Positions 1 through 6,527 are shown, numbered from the stretch's first letter. The stretch is DNA of 7,896 nucleotides from an uncultured euryarchaeote (GCA_937897085.1 CALCOR010000210.1:1-7896), one strand, 5' to 3'. Notes: generated by a model not told the origin, from the letters alone. A program made the numbers and translations.

Positions 1-331
1 GATGTTCTTCTCCTCAGTTGCAGTCGCCGGTATCCTGGTTGCTTTGACGATGAACATTGGCGACGTGCTGTGGCCGAACAACGAGATCATCAACCAAGGC
101 ATGGAGAGAAATTGGAAGGGTGGCTCGGCCGGATTCTTCGGTATCATCGGAGCCTCGGCCCACCAGAGCAACAGCCGATGGCTCGTCATTCTGATAGCGG
201 TAATATTCGAGACATGGAACTACTACACGCACGGCATCAGCACGTTCACCTCGGTGGCGCACATGATGAGCATGGCCTACGGCTTCCTCATCTGGGGATG
301 GTGGACTGGCGCATGGAAGAAGGAATCCTAA
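1..331 (+). CDS. Rhomboid-family intramembrane protease-like protein, C-terminal fragment
   Basis: The gene enters from the left edge, and the ATG at position 2 is probably internal. The visible ~109 residues are very hydrophobic, with about four membrane segments. Rhomboids are intramembrane serine proteases with a Ser in TM4 (G-x-S-G) and a His in TM6 (A-H-x-x-G). Numbered from position 2, GGSAGFFGIIGA (residues 40-51) aligns without gaps to the common rhomboid pattern GASGAIFGLLGA, placing Ser42 at the nucleophile. His87, in SVAHMMSMAYGFLIWG, fits the TM6 histidine. Their 45-residue separation, with one hydrophobic segment (about 60-77) between, is plausible for TM4-TM5-TM6. The glycine after Ser is Ala and the glycine three after His is Ser, so activity is uncertain. 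The TM2 residues of the family lie outside the window. It ends in TAA facing the antiporter gene. It could instead be another polytopic membrane protein. Confidence 0.6.
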   Translation, partial: MFFSSVAVAGILVALTMNIGDVLWPNNEIINQGMERNWKGGSAGFFGIIGASAHQSNSRWLVILIAVIFETWNYYTHGISTFTSVAHMMSMAYGFLIWGWWTGAWKKES

Positions 332-338
332 GAGGGAT

Positions 339-403
339 GCTAGGATGAGATTGACTGACACTGTCGATGTACCGCCTTCCGTGCTGCTGATTCTCATCCT
401 AGC
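339..403. repeat. Perfect 12-bp inverted repeat at convergent gene ends
   Basis: GCTAGGATGAGA (339-350) is the exact reverse complement of TCTCATCCTAGC (392-403). The 41-nt spacer (351-391) has no obvious structure. The left arm lies just after the rhomboid-like stop. The right arm covers the last three codons and TGA of the antiporter. Transcripts from either side would carry both arms and could form a 12-bp stem. A bidirectional terminator or mRNA 3'-end hairpin is an inference; there is no T-tract like those of known archaeal terminators. Confidence 0.6.
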
Positions 404-1560
404 GAGAAGGTCATGGCGAGCAGAGCGTAGGTGACCAGCAGCATCGTTCCCTCTAGCCAATTGGATTTGCCGTCGGCGGCGATGGCATTGGTGATCAACA
501 CTGCGAGGAAGGTGGCGATCGTTTCCAGCAGTCCAAACTCGAATGACAGAGATACTCCCATCGCCCACGCGAACAGCACCATCAGCGGCGCCACGAAGAT
601 CGCTATCTGAGTGCTCGAGCCGACGGCGATGGCGAACGAGAGGTCCATCTTGTCCTTGCCCGCCACCGTAACTGCGGTGAAGTGCTCGGCAGCGTTACCG
701 AACAATGGCAACAGAATGACGCCGATGAACACCGTGGGCATACCCCACTTCTCACCAGCAGACTCGATGGAATGCACCAGAATCTCGGCCATCAAGGCGA
801 TCAGCGCGGTCGCCATCACCAGCAGCAGCATCGCCTCCCGCTTGCGCATCGTCGGCTCCTCATGCTCATGCGTTCCATCGGTGACGAAAAGGTCGGTGTG
901 TGTGCGCAGTTGGAAGATCAGGAACAGGCCGTAGAGCAGCAGGAGCACCACGGCTGTGGCATGAGAGAGTTTCAGGACGTTGGCGCTGAGGGTCTCGGCA
1001 TCGCCACCCCCTGTCATGTGGTATGCGGTAGGCAGGATGAGCGCAATCACAGCCAGCAGCAGCAATGAGCCGTTGGCACCGACCTGCTCAGGATTGAACT
1101 TCTGCACCTTGTGGTGGATTCCCCCCCACACGAACGCCAGTCCGAGCACCAGCAGCAGGTTGCCGAGGATGGAGCCGATTAACGATGCCTGCACGACGTG
1201 CACGAGCGTTGCCGCGGACTCAGGGTCACCGTTGGAAAGTGCTGTGGCAGCGGCGACGATGGCCAGCACGCAGATGATCAATTCGGCGGCGTTTCCGAAC
1301 GTGGCGTTGAGCAGGCCGCCAACCGACTCGCTGGTCCTGAGTGCGAACTCCTCTGTCGCCCGTCCCATCAGGTAGGCGAGCGGCATTATGGCCACCATCG
1401 AGGTGATGAACGCCAGCGGCTGGTTGTGCTCCACCAACGATAGCCAGATGGTGACAGGTATCGCCAACAGCAGCCAGTTCAGCCTCGACTCGCGCGGGTC
1501 GAAGGCCGCCAGCACACTCGCCCAGCGAATCTCCTCGCCATCCTCTACTGGTTCGACCAT
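394..1560 (-). CDS. cax: CAX-family Ca2+/H+ antiporter
   Basis: This 388-residue cytoplasmic-membrane protein very likely exports Ca2+ (or a similar divalent cation) in exchange for protons. Both diagnostic alpha-repeat motifs of the CAX branch of the Ca2+/cation antiporter superfamily are present. Repeat c-1 is GGLLNATFGNAAELII (residues 81-96, Glu93) and repeat c-2 is LLPLFGNAAEHFTAV (283-297, Glu292). SLIGSILGNLLLVLG (126-140) and GSSTQIAIFVAP (314-325) are the companion helices seen in this family. About eleven hydrophobic segments are visible, and an acidic/His loop (about 222-240, THEHEEP) separates the two halves. Length is normal for prokaryotic CAX proteins. The ATG at 1560 is the earliest good start because an in-frame TGA lies 12 bases upstream; the Shine-Dalgarno is weak. 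It lies 59 bp downstream of the RAM-domain gene on the same strand, with no TATA-like element between, so the two may form an operon. Confidence 0.93.
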   Translation of the reverse strand: MVEPVEDGEEIRWASVLAAFDPRESRLNWLLLAIPVTIWLSLVEHNQPLAFITSMVAIMPLAYLMGRATEEFALRTSESVGGLLNATFGNAAELIICVLAIVAAATALSNGDPESAATLVHVVQASLIGSILGNLLLVLGLAFVWGGIHHKVQKFNPEQVGANGSLLLLAVIALILPTAYHMTGGGDAETLSANVLKLSHATAVVLLLLYGLFLIFQLRTHTDLFVTDGTHEHEEPTMRKREAMLLLVMATALIALMAEILVHSIESAGEKWGMPTVFIGVILLPLFGNAAEHFTAVTVAGKDKMDLSFAIAVGSSTQIAIFVAPLMVLFAWAMGVSLSFEFGLLETIATFLAVLITNAIAADGKSNWLEGTMLLVTYALLAMTFSLG

Positions 1561-1619
1561 GCTTCCGGCTCACACGGCCACTAAGTGAATGCATCGGCGG
1601 CAACAGATGTGCTGGCTCC

Positions 1620-1871
1620 CTAGTTGATGGGAGCGGCGGTCAGCGTCTTGGTCGAATCCACTCCCTCGATGGCCCGTATCTGAGTGATGACCACACTGCC
1701 GAGCATCCCGAAATCATCGCATACCAACTTGGCGTAGAGGTCGTACTCGCCGAACAGCAGCATCGCCTCAACGACCTCCGGAATAAGTTTCAGTTGTTGG
1801 TAGACATCGCTCTCAGCCCCTGGCTCTGCCACGATCAGCACGATTGCCGTGGCTGTATCCCCTCTGTTCAT
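1620..1871 (-). CDS. Stand-alone Lrp/AsnC ligand-binding (RAM) domain protein
   Basis: This 83-residue protein matches the C-terminal effector domain of Lrp/AsnC regulators (AsnC_trans_reg, ferredoxin-like beta-alpha-beta-beta-alpha-beta fold). It has no N-terminal helix-turn-helix. Visible landmarks are AIVLIVAEPGAE (9-20, strand 1), IPEVVEAMLLFGEYDLYAKLVCDD (about 30-53, containing the typical G-E-Y-D) and IRAIEGVDSTKTL (65-77, the closing I-x-x-I-x-G-V-x-x-T pattern). Family members of this size (often called SMLs, stand-alone modules of ligand binding) oligomerise and bind small ligands such as amino acids. They may modulate full-length Lrp proteins. The ATG is preceded by GAGGGAG four bases upstream. 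It is transcribed divergently from the kinase gene and precedes cax, which suggests, but does not show, a link between an effector signal and ion export. Confidence 0.88.
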   Translation of the reverse strand: MNRGDTATAIVLIVAEPGAESDVYQQLKLIPEVVEAMLLFGEYDLYAKLVCDDFGMLGSVVITQIRAIEGVDSTKTLTAAPIN

Positions 1872-1908
1872 GCAACTCCCTCGCTGAATGGATGATTGAG
1901 GTCGTTCG

Positions 1909-1918
1909 GTATAATCCT
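1909..1918. promoter_or_regulatory. Candidate shared TATA element of a divergent promoter
   Basis: GGTATAATCC on the plus strand reads GGATTATACC on the minus strand, so a TATA-like core flanked by GG/CC can be read both ways. Leftward, a start site about 25 bases away (near 1887) would give a leader of roughly 15 bases that includes GAGGGAG for the RAM gene. Rightward, transcription would begin near 1940, leaving a leader of about 25 bases for the ATG at 1965, or almost none for the ATG at 1938. It is the only AT-rich element between the two genes. Single-TATA use in both directions is an inference. Confidence 0.45.
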
Positions 1919-1964
1919 TCAGTCGGTGCGCAAGTTGATGGTCGGTGGCGCTACGCCGGCTGCG

Positions 1965-2531
1965 ATGGTCTCCTTGCCTGCGCTGCGCATCGCCGTCACC
2001 GGGACACCAGGATGTGGCAAGACCAGCATGTGCGAGATAGGTCTCACCTACCTTCGAGAGGAAGGAGAGGAGGTCGCGGTACAGACAGTTGAGGAACTAG
2101 CTGACGCCGCCGGCGCGCTAGGTGCCGCAGACGCTGAGGCAGCACCCATCGATATCGAACTGCTGAGAGAGCAACTGACCACCGACTGGAACGAGGCTCC
2201 CCGCTGCCTGACCTTGGTGGACGGTCATCTCTCACATCTCCTAGCCGTAGATGCGATCGTCATCATCAGATGCGAACCATCTCTGCTCTCAGCCCGCAAT
2301 GAGGCTCGTGGGTGGCCAGAGCAGAAGGTGACGGAGAACTCGGAGTGGGAGCTTCTCGGCGGACCGTGGAATGACCGGGAGGAGTGGGCGGACACGCCAG
2401 TGCTAGAACTAGATTCATCGGAGGTGAGTCCCGAGATGTCATTCAGCGCATTGATGGAATGGGCTGGCAATGGATTCAAGCCTGAACGCCCTGAGCAGAG
2501 CATAGACTGGATAGAACGTCTGCACGGTTGA
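1965..2531 (+). CDS. AK6/Fap7-type adenylate kinase (NMP kinase)
   Basis: This 188-residue cytosolic P-loop kinase resembles archaeal and eukaryotic AK6 (Fap7/hCINAP). That family phosphorylates AMP or other NMPs and, in studied members, assists small-subunit ribosome maturation through uS11. Numbered from 1965: RIAVTGTPGCGKTS (8-21) is strand 1 and Walker A with Lys19; PIDIELLREQL (61-71) fits the NMP region; LVDGHLSHLL (84-93) is the characteristic DGHLSHLL segment. RCEPSLLSARNEARGWPEQKVTEN is the LID region with Arg111 and Arg115, and a C-terminal strand-helix follows. The reading frame is open back to 1896, but that start would place the TATA-like element inside the gene. ATG 1965 puts strand 1 at the usual distance from the N terminus. 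ATG 1938 is an alternative, possibly leaderless, start. The gene runs directly into the phosphatidyltransferase gene. Confidence 0.85.
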   Translation: MVSLPALRIAVTGTPGCGKTSMCEIGLTYLREEGEEVAVQTVEELADAAGALGAADAEAAPIDIELLREQLTTDWNEAPRCLTLVDGHLSHLLAVDAIVIIRCEPSLLSARNEARGWPEQKVTENSEWELLGGPWNDREEWADTPVLELDSSEVSPEMSFSALMEWAGNGFKPERPEQSIDWIERLHG

Positions 2532-2532
2532 T

Positions 2533-2542
2533 GGGTGAGGAC
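2533..2542 (+). promoter_or_regulatory. Ribosome binding site deciding the phosphatidyltransferase start
   Basis: GGGTGAGG (2533-2540) contains GGTGA, complementary to the archaeal 16S 3' end, with four bases between GGTGA and ATG 2543. The TTG at 2528 and ATG at 2531 overlap the kinase stop (TTGATG) but have no purine-rich sequence at a useful distance. This favours 2543, with ribosomes terminating on the kinase message re-initiating about a dozen bases later. Confidence 0.5.
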
Positions 2543-3241
2543 ATGGCTGCCGAGAAGTTTCGCGCCCAGTTCACGAAAATGCTCGAACCGTTGGTATCGA
2601 AACTCGAATTCGTCAACCCTAACCACCTGACGTGGAGCACTCTGGCGCTCGCCTTGGGAGCAGCGTGGCTCTACATCAACGCCGGCAGAGATTCAGAGGG
2701 TGGCTGGATGCTGTTGGGCGCAATCGGCCTGATGGCGCTCGCCTCACTGTTCGACGCGCTCGACGGGCAGATTGCGCGCGCGCACGGGAAGGCATCCGAT
2801 TACGGTGATTTTCTGGACCACACGATAGATCGTGTCGTCGACATCATCCTGCTCGTGGCCATCGGCCTCAGTAGCGCTTGGATCGGTGATGAGATATGGC
2901 TGGGTTATTCCGCCGCGCTGCTCACCCTGATGGGCTCGTACATGGGAACACAGGCACAGTCGGTGGGCTTGGGGAGAAACTACGGAGGATTCGGCAGGGC
3001 GGACCGATTGGTAGTCATCATGCTGGCAACCATCGTCGCCGCCATCCAGTCGTTCCGCGGGATGGGTGACTTCGCCACAATCGACCTCCCCACGGGAACA
3101 CTCGCCATCAACCCCCTATCGGCAGTATTGCTGATTTCCGCTGCCGGAGGAGCGTACACCTTCCTCGTCCGATTCTTCGCCTCGCGCAAGGGCCTGCTCG
3201 CGCGGCTCAACGCCTCCCTTGGAGGCGACACCGAAGGTTAA
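2543..3241 (+). CDS. CDP-alcohol phosphatidyltransferase (archaetidyl-headgroup synthase)
   Basis: This integral membrane enzyme of about 232 residues transfers a CDP-activated lipid (in archaea CDP-archaeol) or another CDP-alcohol onto a polar alcohol. The complete family signature is present from Asp71 to Asp96: D-x2-D-G-x2-A-R-x8-G-x3-D-x3-D, with Asp71, Asp74, Gly75, Ala78, Arg79, Gly88, Asp92 and Asp96. These acidic residues bind the divalent metals and catalyse transfer. An amphipathic N-terminal helix leads to VNPNHLTWSTL (24-34), the usual P-N-x-x-T start of TM1, and about six membrane segments follow. Size and motif are compatible with archaetidylinositol-phosphate synthase, but inositol, glycerol or serine specificity cannot be read from sequence. 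The start was chosen from GGTGA upstream of ATG 2543; ATG 2531 or TTG 2528 would add 4 or 5 residues. It is probably co-transcribed with the kinase. Confidence 0.88.
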   Translation: MAAEKFRAQFTKMLEPLVSKLEFVNPNHLTWSTLALALGAAWLYINAGRDSEGGWMLLGAIGLMALASLFDALDGQIARAHGKASDYGDFLDHTIDRVVDIILLVAIGLSSAWIGDEIWLGYSAALLTLMGSYMGTQAQSVGLGRNYGGFGRADRLVVIMLATIVAAIQSFRGMGDFATIDLPTGTLAINPLSAVLLISAAGGAYTFLVRFFASRKGLLARLNASLGGDTEG

Positions 3242-3274
3242 TTGTCCGAAACAGGGAGATTAGTTCCCAGATTC

Positions 3275-3300
3275 GACGCAGATAACACCACTGCGGCGTC
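3275..3300 (+). other. Small hairpin-forming sequence in the 104-base gap
   Basis: GACGCAG (3275-3281) can pair with CTGCG (3291-3295), or as GACGC with GCGTC (3296-3300), around a 9-base loop ATAACACCA. It lies 34 bases after the phosphatidyltransferase stop and about 46 bases before the start of the large surface gene. It could sit in a 3' or 5' untranslated region. No T-tract follows, and no convincing TATA box for the downstream gene was found in this gap. Confidence 0.25.
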
Positions 3301-3345
3301 AGCCTCATAACAACAACAGAGGCACACGACCGATGGGGGTTGAGC

Positions 3346-6300
3346 GTGCGTACTGCCAAGTCTAACTCTGTTCTGCTGTCCATTCTGTTGATTGGCATGC
3401 TGGCTGGCCCCATGGTCGGCCCTGCGCTAGCGGACGAAGGAGATGGCAATTTGCTACAGGCACAGGACATCGTCGCGATCTTCGATGAGGCCAGCGAGAC
3501 GACCACGGTTACGTGGCGCAACTACAACACTAACAACGGTACATTATGGACAGACATGACCAACTCTCGTTACCTGGTCTATCGCAGTGCGGTCCAAATG
3601 AACGAGTCGATGGTCCTCAACGGTGAGGTGCTCCCGTTTGCCAACATCTCTACCTGCCCCCCAATCTACAATCTGAATGAATGCCCCGGTTTGGGGCACT
3701 CGGTTCAATACCCGCTTGGACCGGGGGTCAACGATTCGTTCTACTACGGCGTCAGCACGATTCTGCCCAACGGCACTATCAGCGCGCTGATGATCACATA
3801 CGCCAGCCAGATCGGTGAACCACTGTACGAATTCACGCACGGCATCACCGCGCCGTTCAACGTCAACGCCTCATTCGACCCGACTACCAGCAGGACGTTG
3901 ATTCAATGGATCAACCTCAACGAACTCTCGCCGGGCGCCCTCCCCGAAGTAGGGCCATTTGCCTACCAGATCAACGTCTACCGGCATAGCGACCCTGCCA
4001 ACCGCTCATCCTGGGTCTCACTAGAGATGGATGGTGACAGGCAACTGATCGGGGTGCTCGGCCCAGGAAACAACTCGTTCACTTTCACCGTCCCACCTGG
4101 CACCGACCAGTTGACCTATTACTCGGTCACCTACACTCTCGAACTCTACGAAGACACCCGATTCCTTGGCTCGAACACGCTGGATCCGGAATGGCCCGTG
4201 TGGGAGGACAACGTCGCACCCGGACTGCTGGTCGGAGGAGTCACTGCCGAGTTCCAGGACGAACCGGTGGGAGGAACCGGAAACACCACCATCACGTGGT
4301 ATGACATGGTCTCAGAGACAGACGCCACCTACCACGTCTGGCGCTCAGGAAGCATGTTCTACGACACGACGAATCCCTATGTCGAGTACATCGCCACCGT
4401 GGGCCCCGGGGTGGGCTACTACGTCTACGAGGTCGAGAGAGGCACGCTCGGCTACGCATACTACGCCGTCACCCTGTCCGACGGGCGGGGCAACCACAAT
4501 GACTCCATCACGTCCCAAGTCATCGGCGGCCCTGTACTCGAGGACGCGTTCACCTACTGGGTGGCCGAGCCCACCGCCGTGCAAGCAGAATACCTCGGAG
4601 GAGGCAAAACGAGGGTGACGTGGGTCGATCAAGTGGGTGCTGAAGGAGAGACCTATCACGTCTGGTATTCGAAAACAACGTTGTCTGGAACCAGCAATCT
4701 CTCCAACCCGGATGTGGCACTGCTCGTGGGCACCGTGCCCGACGGCGTGCAGCAAGCAATAGTCGACACACCACCAGACGTAGAACGAGAGTCGTTCTAC
4801 TGTGTCACATCTGAAACGCGTTACAACCATCTGAATGCCACCTTCGAGAGCACCGAATTCGTACAGAATTGCATCGAGCCCTCTGTGTTCGAGGACACAC
4901 AGGCACCCACTCCTGCGCAGCTGGCGCAACCACAGCTCCAAGGCGCCCAGCAGAGCGTGCTAATCAGTTGGATGAACTCACTCGAATCGGGTGAATCCTA
5001 CGACGTCTATCGACATCTGGGCGAGCCGTTCGCAAACAACGAGTCGGGGAACATCTCTGATGACCCTGACTGGGAACTACTCATCGCAGGCTACACACCC
5101 TTCGACATCGATCAGACCTCTATACGCGAGGTCTACCTCACCGAAGGGCTGGACCGCTGGTCGTGGTACGCGCTGACCATCAGCGACAGTTGGGGGAACC
5201 AGCGCGTATCGCTCACCAACCGCTCGAACGCCTGGCTGATACATGAGGACACTACAGCGCCGCAAGCCGATATCACCATCAATGGATTTCCCGGCGGATC
5301 TCTGCAGGTCGCAGATCACCGACTGACCATTGACGTCAGCGAGCCGGTCCAAGAGCATCCGATCATCGTGGTCACCACAGCGGATTACGACCCCAACCTC
5401 GGCATAGGCCTCACATTCACCCCTGCAGGGGAACTCATCCGCGCCCAATCACTGCTCGGCTCGACCTCGCGCTACTACTGGGACTTCCCAATCGTCGCTG
5501 GCATCGACACCACCAATCTGGTCGTCTCGGTCACGCTGATCGACACTGTGGGTAACTCGAACACCTTAGTGAAGTCCGACTGGGTCATTGACGCCAATCG
5601 TCCGATCATCGATCTGTTCTCTCCCTCATCGGAAAGCAGGTATCTCTACGGAGACAATATCCGCGTGCATGGGGTGGTCACCGATGATGTCGGCCTGCTC
5701 GAGGTGACGTTCCACTTCATCGAAGTGAAGGATTTCGGCTACGAGAATGCATTCGAATGGGAGTTGGTGACGGATGTCACACCTGATGACGCAGCCCCGA
5801 ACACCCTCGTATTCGATCTGCGAGAACCATCTGCCACCTTCCGCAAGGCCGGGTTCCACCGACTGGAGATCAAGGCTGTCGACCTCGCCGGTAACGAGCG
5901 GGTCGCGCAGACCATCTTCTACGTCGACCACTGCTATGAGAACATGAGCGGGTTCACCATCTGCGCCAGCGGCGACGACCCGATCGCCGGATTGGGGGAA
6001 GAGGAGGAGGCGATACCCACGCTCCGAGATCCACCGTACATCATCATCATCATGCTCGCCGGGTTCAACGTTCTCATGCTGTTGTTCGCCCTCATGATGG
6101 GGGTGCTCGCCAGCCAGGACCCGCGGCGTAAGGCCCGAGGGGGCGAAGAGGGAGAGTTCGGTGAGGAGGACGACTGGATGATGGAGTTCATGGGCAGCGG
6201 GGACTCGGATGGACCTTCCGATGTGCGTGGTGACCTCGACGCTGCACCCGAACGAGACCTGTCGGATGCCAAGGCGCTCGAAGATGATGATGACCCGTTC

Positions 6301-6510
6301 GCTAGTAAGGAGAAGGAGCAGAAGAAGCGGCGTAAGAAGTCAAAGAAGAAAGAGGTCGAAAACGACGACGACGAAGACGACGACGAAGACGAGGATGACG
6401 AAGAGGATGACTGGGGTGACGAGGACGAAGATGAGCCCGCGCGCAAGAAGAAACCCAAGAAGCGCGGAAAGAAAGGGTCACGGCGCGCTATCAAGCGCAA
6501 GAAGAGCTGA
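3346..6510 (+). CDS. Large secreted type I membrane protein with Fn3-like repeats and a charged cytoplasmic tail
   Basis: This protein is about 1054 residues and I do not recognise a named family. GTG 3346 is preferred because GGGGG (3335-3339) lies six bases upstream; the TTG at 3340 adjoins that purine run directly. Residues 1-29 form a signal peptide (basic start, hydrophobic core, cleavage after PALA). Five Fn3-like repeats each have a strand ending in Trp (57, 188, 318, 426, 542) and, 13-24 residues later, a Y/R-x-V-W/Y strand. Linkers of type E-D-x-x-A-P occur at 287-292, 516-521 and 634-639. Residues about 640-860 resemble two more beta-sandwich domains (D-x-A/V-G-N motifs). Six cysteines fall in three close pairs (104/113, 486/509, 863/873). 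There are 16 N-x-S/T sequons, all outside the tail. One transmembrane helix spans 898-923 and is followed by RRK. The 131-residue cytoplasmic tail alternates basic and acidic blocks. Role is probably cell-surface adhesion, envelope or binding; the ligand is unknown. Confidence 0.85.
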   Translation: MRTAKSNSVLLSILLIGMLAGPMVGPALADEGDGNLLQAQDIVAIFDEASETTTVTWRNYNTNNGTLWTDMTNSRYLVYRSAVQMNESMVLNGEVLPFANISTCPPIYNLNECPGLGHSVQYPLGPGVNDSFYYGVSTILPNGTISALMITYASQIGEPLYEFTHGITAPFNVNASFDPTTSRTLIQWINLNELSPGALPEVGPFAYQINVYRHSDPANRSSWVSLEMDGDRQLIGVLGPGNNSFTFTVPPGTDQLTYYSVTYTLELYEDTRFLGSNTLDPEWPVWEDNVAPGLLVGGVTAEFQDEPVGGTGNTTITWYDMVSETDATYHVWRSGSMFYDTTNPYVEYIATVGPGVGYYVYEVERGTLGYAYYAVTLSDGRGNHNDSITSQVIGGPVLEDAFTYWVAEPTAVQAEYLGGGKTRVTWVDQVGAEGETYHVWYSKTTLSGTSNLSNPDVALLVGTVPDGVQQAIVDTPPDVERESFYCVTSETRYNHLNATFESTEFVQNCIEPSVFEDTQAPTPAQLAQPQLQGAQQSVLISWMNSLESGESYDVYRHLGEPFANNESGNISDDPDWELLIAGYTPFDIDQTSIREVYLTEGLDRWSWYALTISDSWGNQRVSLTNRSNAWLIHEDTTAPQADITINGFPGGSLQVADHRLTIDVSEPVQEHPIIVVTTADYDPNLGIGLTFTPAGELIRAQSLLGSTSRYYWDFPIVAGIDTTNLVVSVTLIDTVGNSNTLVKSDWVIDANRPIIDLFSPSSESRYLYGDNIRVHGVVTDDVGLLEVTFHFIEVKDFGYENAFEWELVTDVTPDDAAPNTLVFDLREPSATFRKAGFHRLEIKAVDLAGNERVAQTIFYVDHCYENMSGFTICASGDDPIAGLGEEEEAIPTLRDPPYIIIIMLAGFNVLMLLFALMMGVLASQDPRRKARGGEEGEFGEEDDWMMEFMGSGDSDGPSDVRGDLDAAPERDLSDAKALEDDDDPFASKEKEQKKRRKKSKKKEVENDDDEDDDEDEDDEEDDWGDEDEDEPARKKKPKKRGKKGSRRAIKRKKS
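6037..6114 (+). other. Transmembrane anchor of the large surface protein
   Basis: These codons specify residues 898-923, beginning YIIIIMLAGFNVLML, an uncharged stretch of 26 residues. It follows an acidic juxtamembrane segment (GLGEEEEA) and precedes QDPRRKAR, so the positive-inside rule puts the C-terminal tail in the cytoplasm. Together with the signal peptide this gives type I topology. Confidence 0.85.
6307..6507 (+). repeat. Low-complexity charged tail: basic, acidic, basic blocks
   Basis: Codons 6307-6351 encode a Lys/Arg block (11 basic of 15 residues). Codons 6358-6435 encode an Asp/Glu block (23 acidic of 26), largely from GAC/GAA/GAG/GAT triplets. Codons 6442-6507 encode a second Lys/Arg-rich block (15 of 22) that ends the protein. 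Mixed synonymous codons argue for selection on the charge pattern over recent triplet expansion. The poly-Ser frame on the opposite strand here is a by-product. Confidence 0.8.
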
Positions 6511-6527
6511 CTTGGTCCTCTCCCAAG
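6511..6527 (+). other. Short hairpin immediately after the surface-protein stop
   Basis: CTTGG (6511-6515) and CCAAG (6523-6527) are complementary around a 7-base pyrimidine loop, starting at the base after TGA. The stem is short and not followed by a T-run, so a terminator role is weakly supported. Confidence 0.25.

Noticed and set aside
14..568. Minus-strand open frame of 184 codons
   Set aside because: It overlaps the rhomboid-like gene and the antiporter 3' end; the translation is Arg/His-rich without a recognisable domain, while the overlapping frames match known families.
800..1180. Repeated CAGCAG triplets in the antiporter region
   Set aside because: They are CTG leucine codons on the coding strand within membrane helices, not a CRISPR array or independent repeat.
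1896..1964. Upstream ATG 1896 as the start of the AK6-like kinase
   Set aside because: It would place the only TATA-like element inside the coding region and add an N-terminal extension unlike the family, whose P-loop lies close to the N terminus.
4166..4618. Plus-strand +1 frame of 150 codons inside the surface-protein gene
   Set aside because: Low-complexity Thr/Ser/Pro/Arg translation typical of an off-frame reading of the real gene.
4345..4941. Minus-strand open frame of 198 codons inside the surface-protein gene
   Set aside because: Shadow frame opposite a gene with clear signal peptide, repeats and membrane anchor; no motif of its own.
6001..6060. ATCATCATCATC run near the membrane anchor
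   Set aside because: It is four Ile codons of the transmembrane helix; too short to be considered a separate element.
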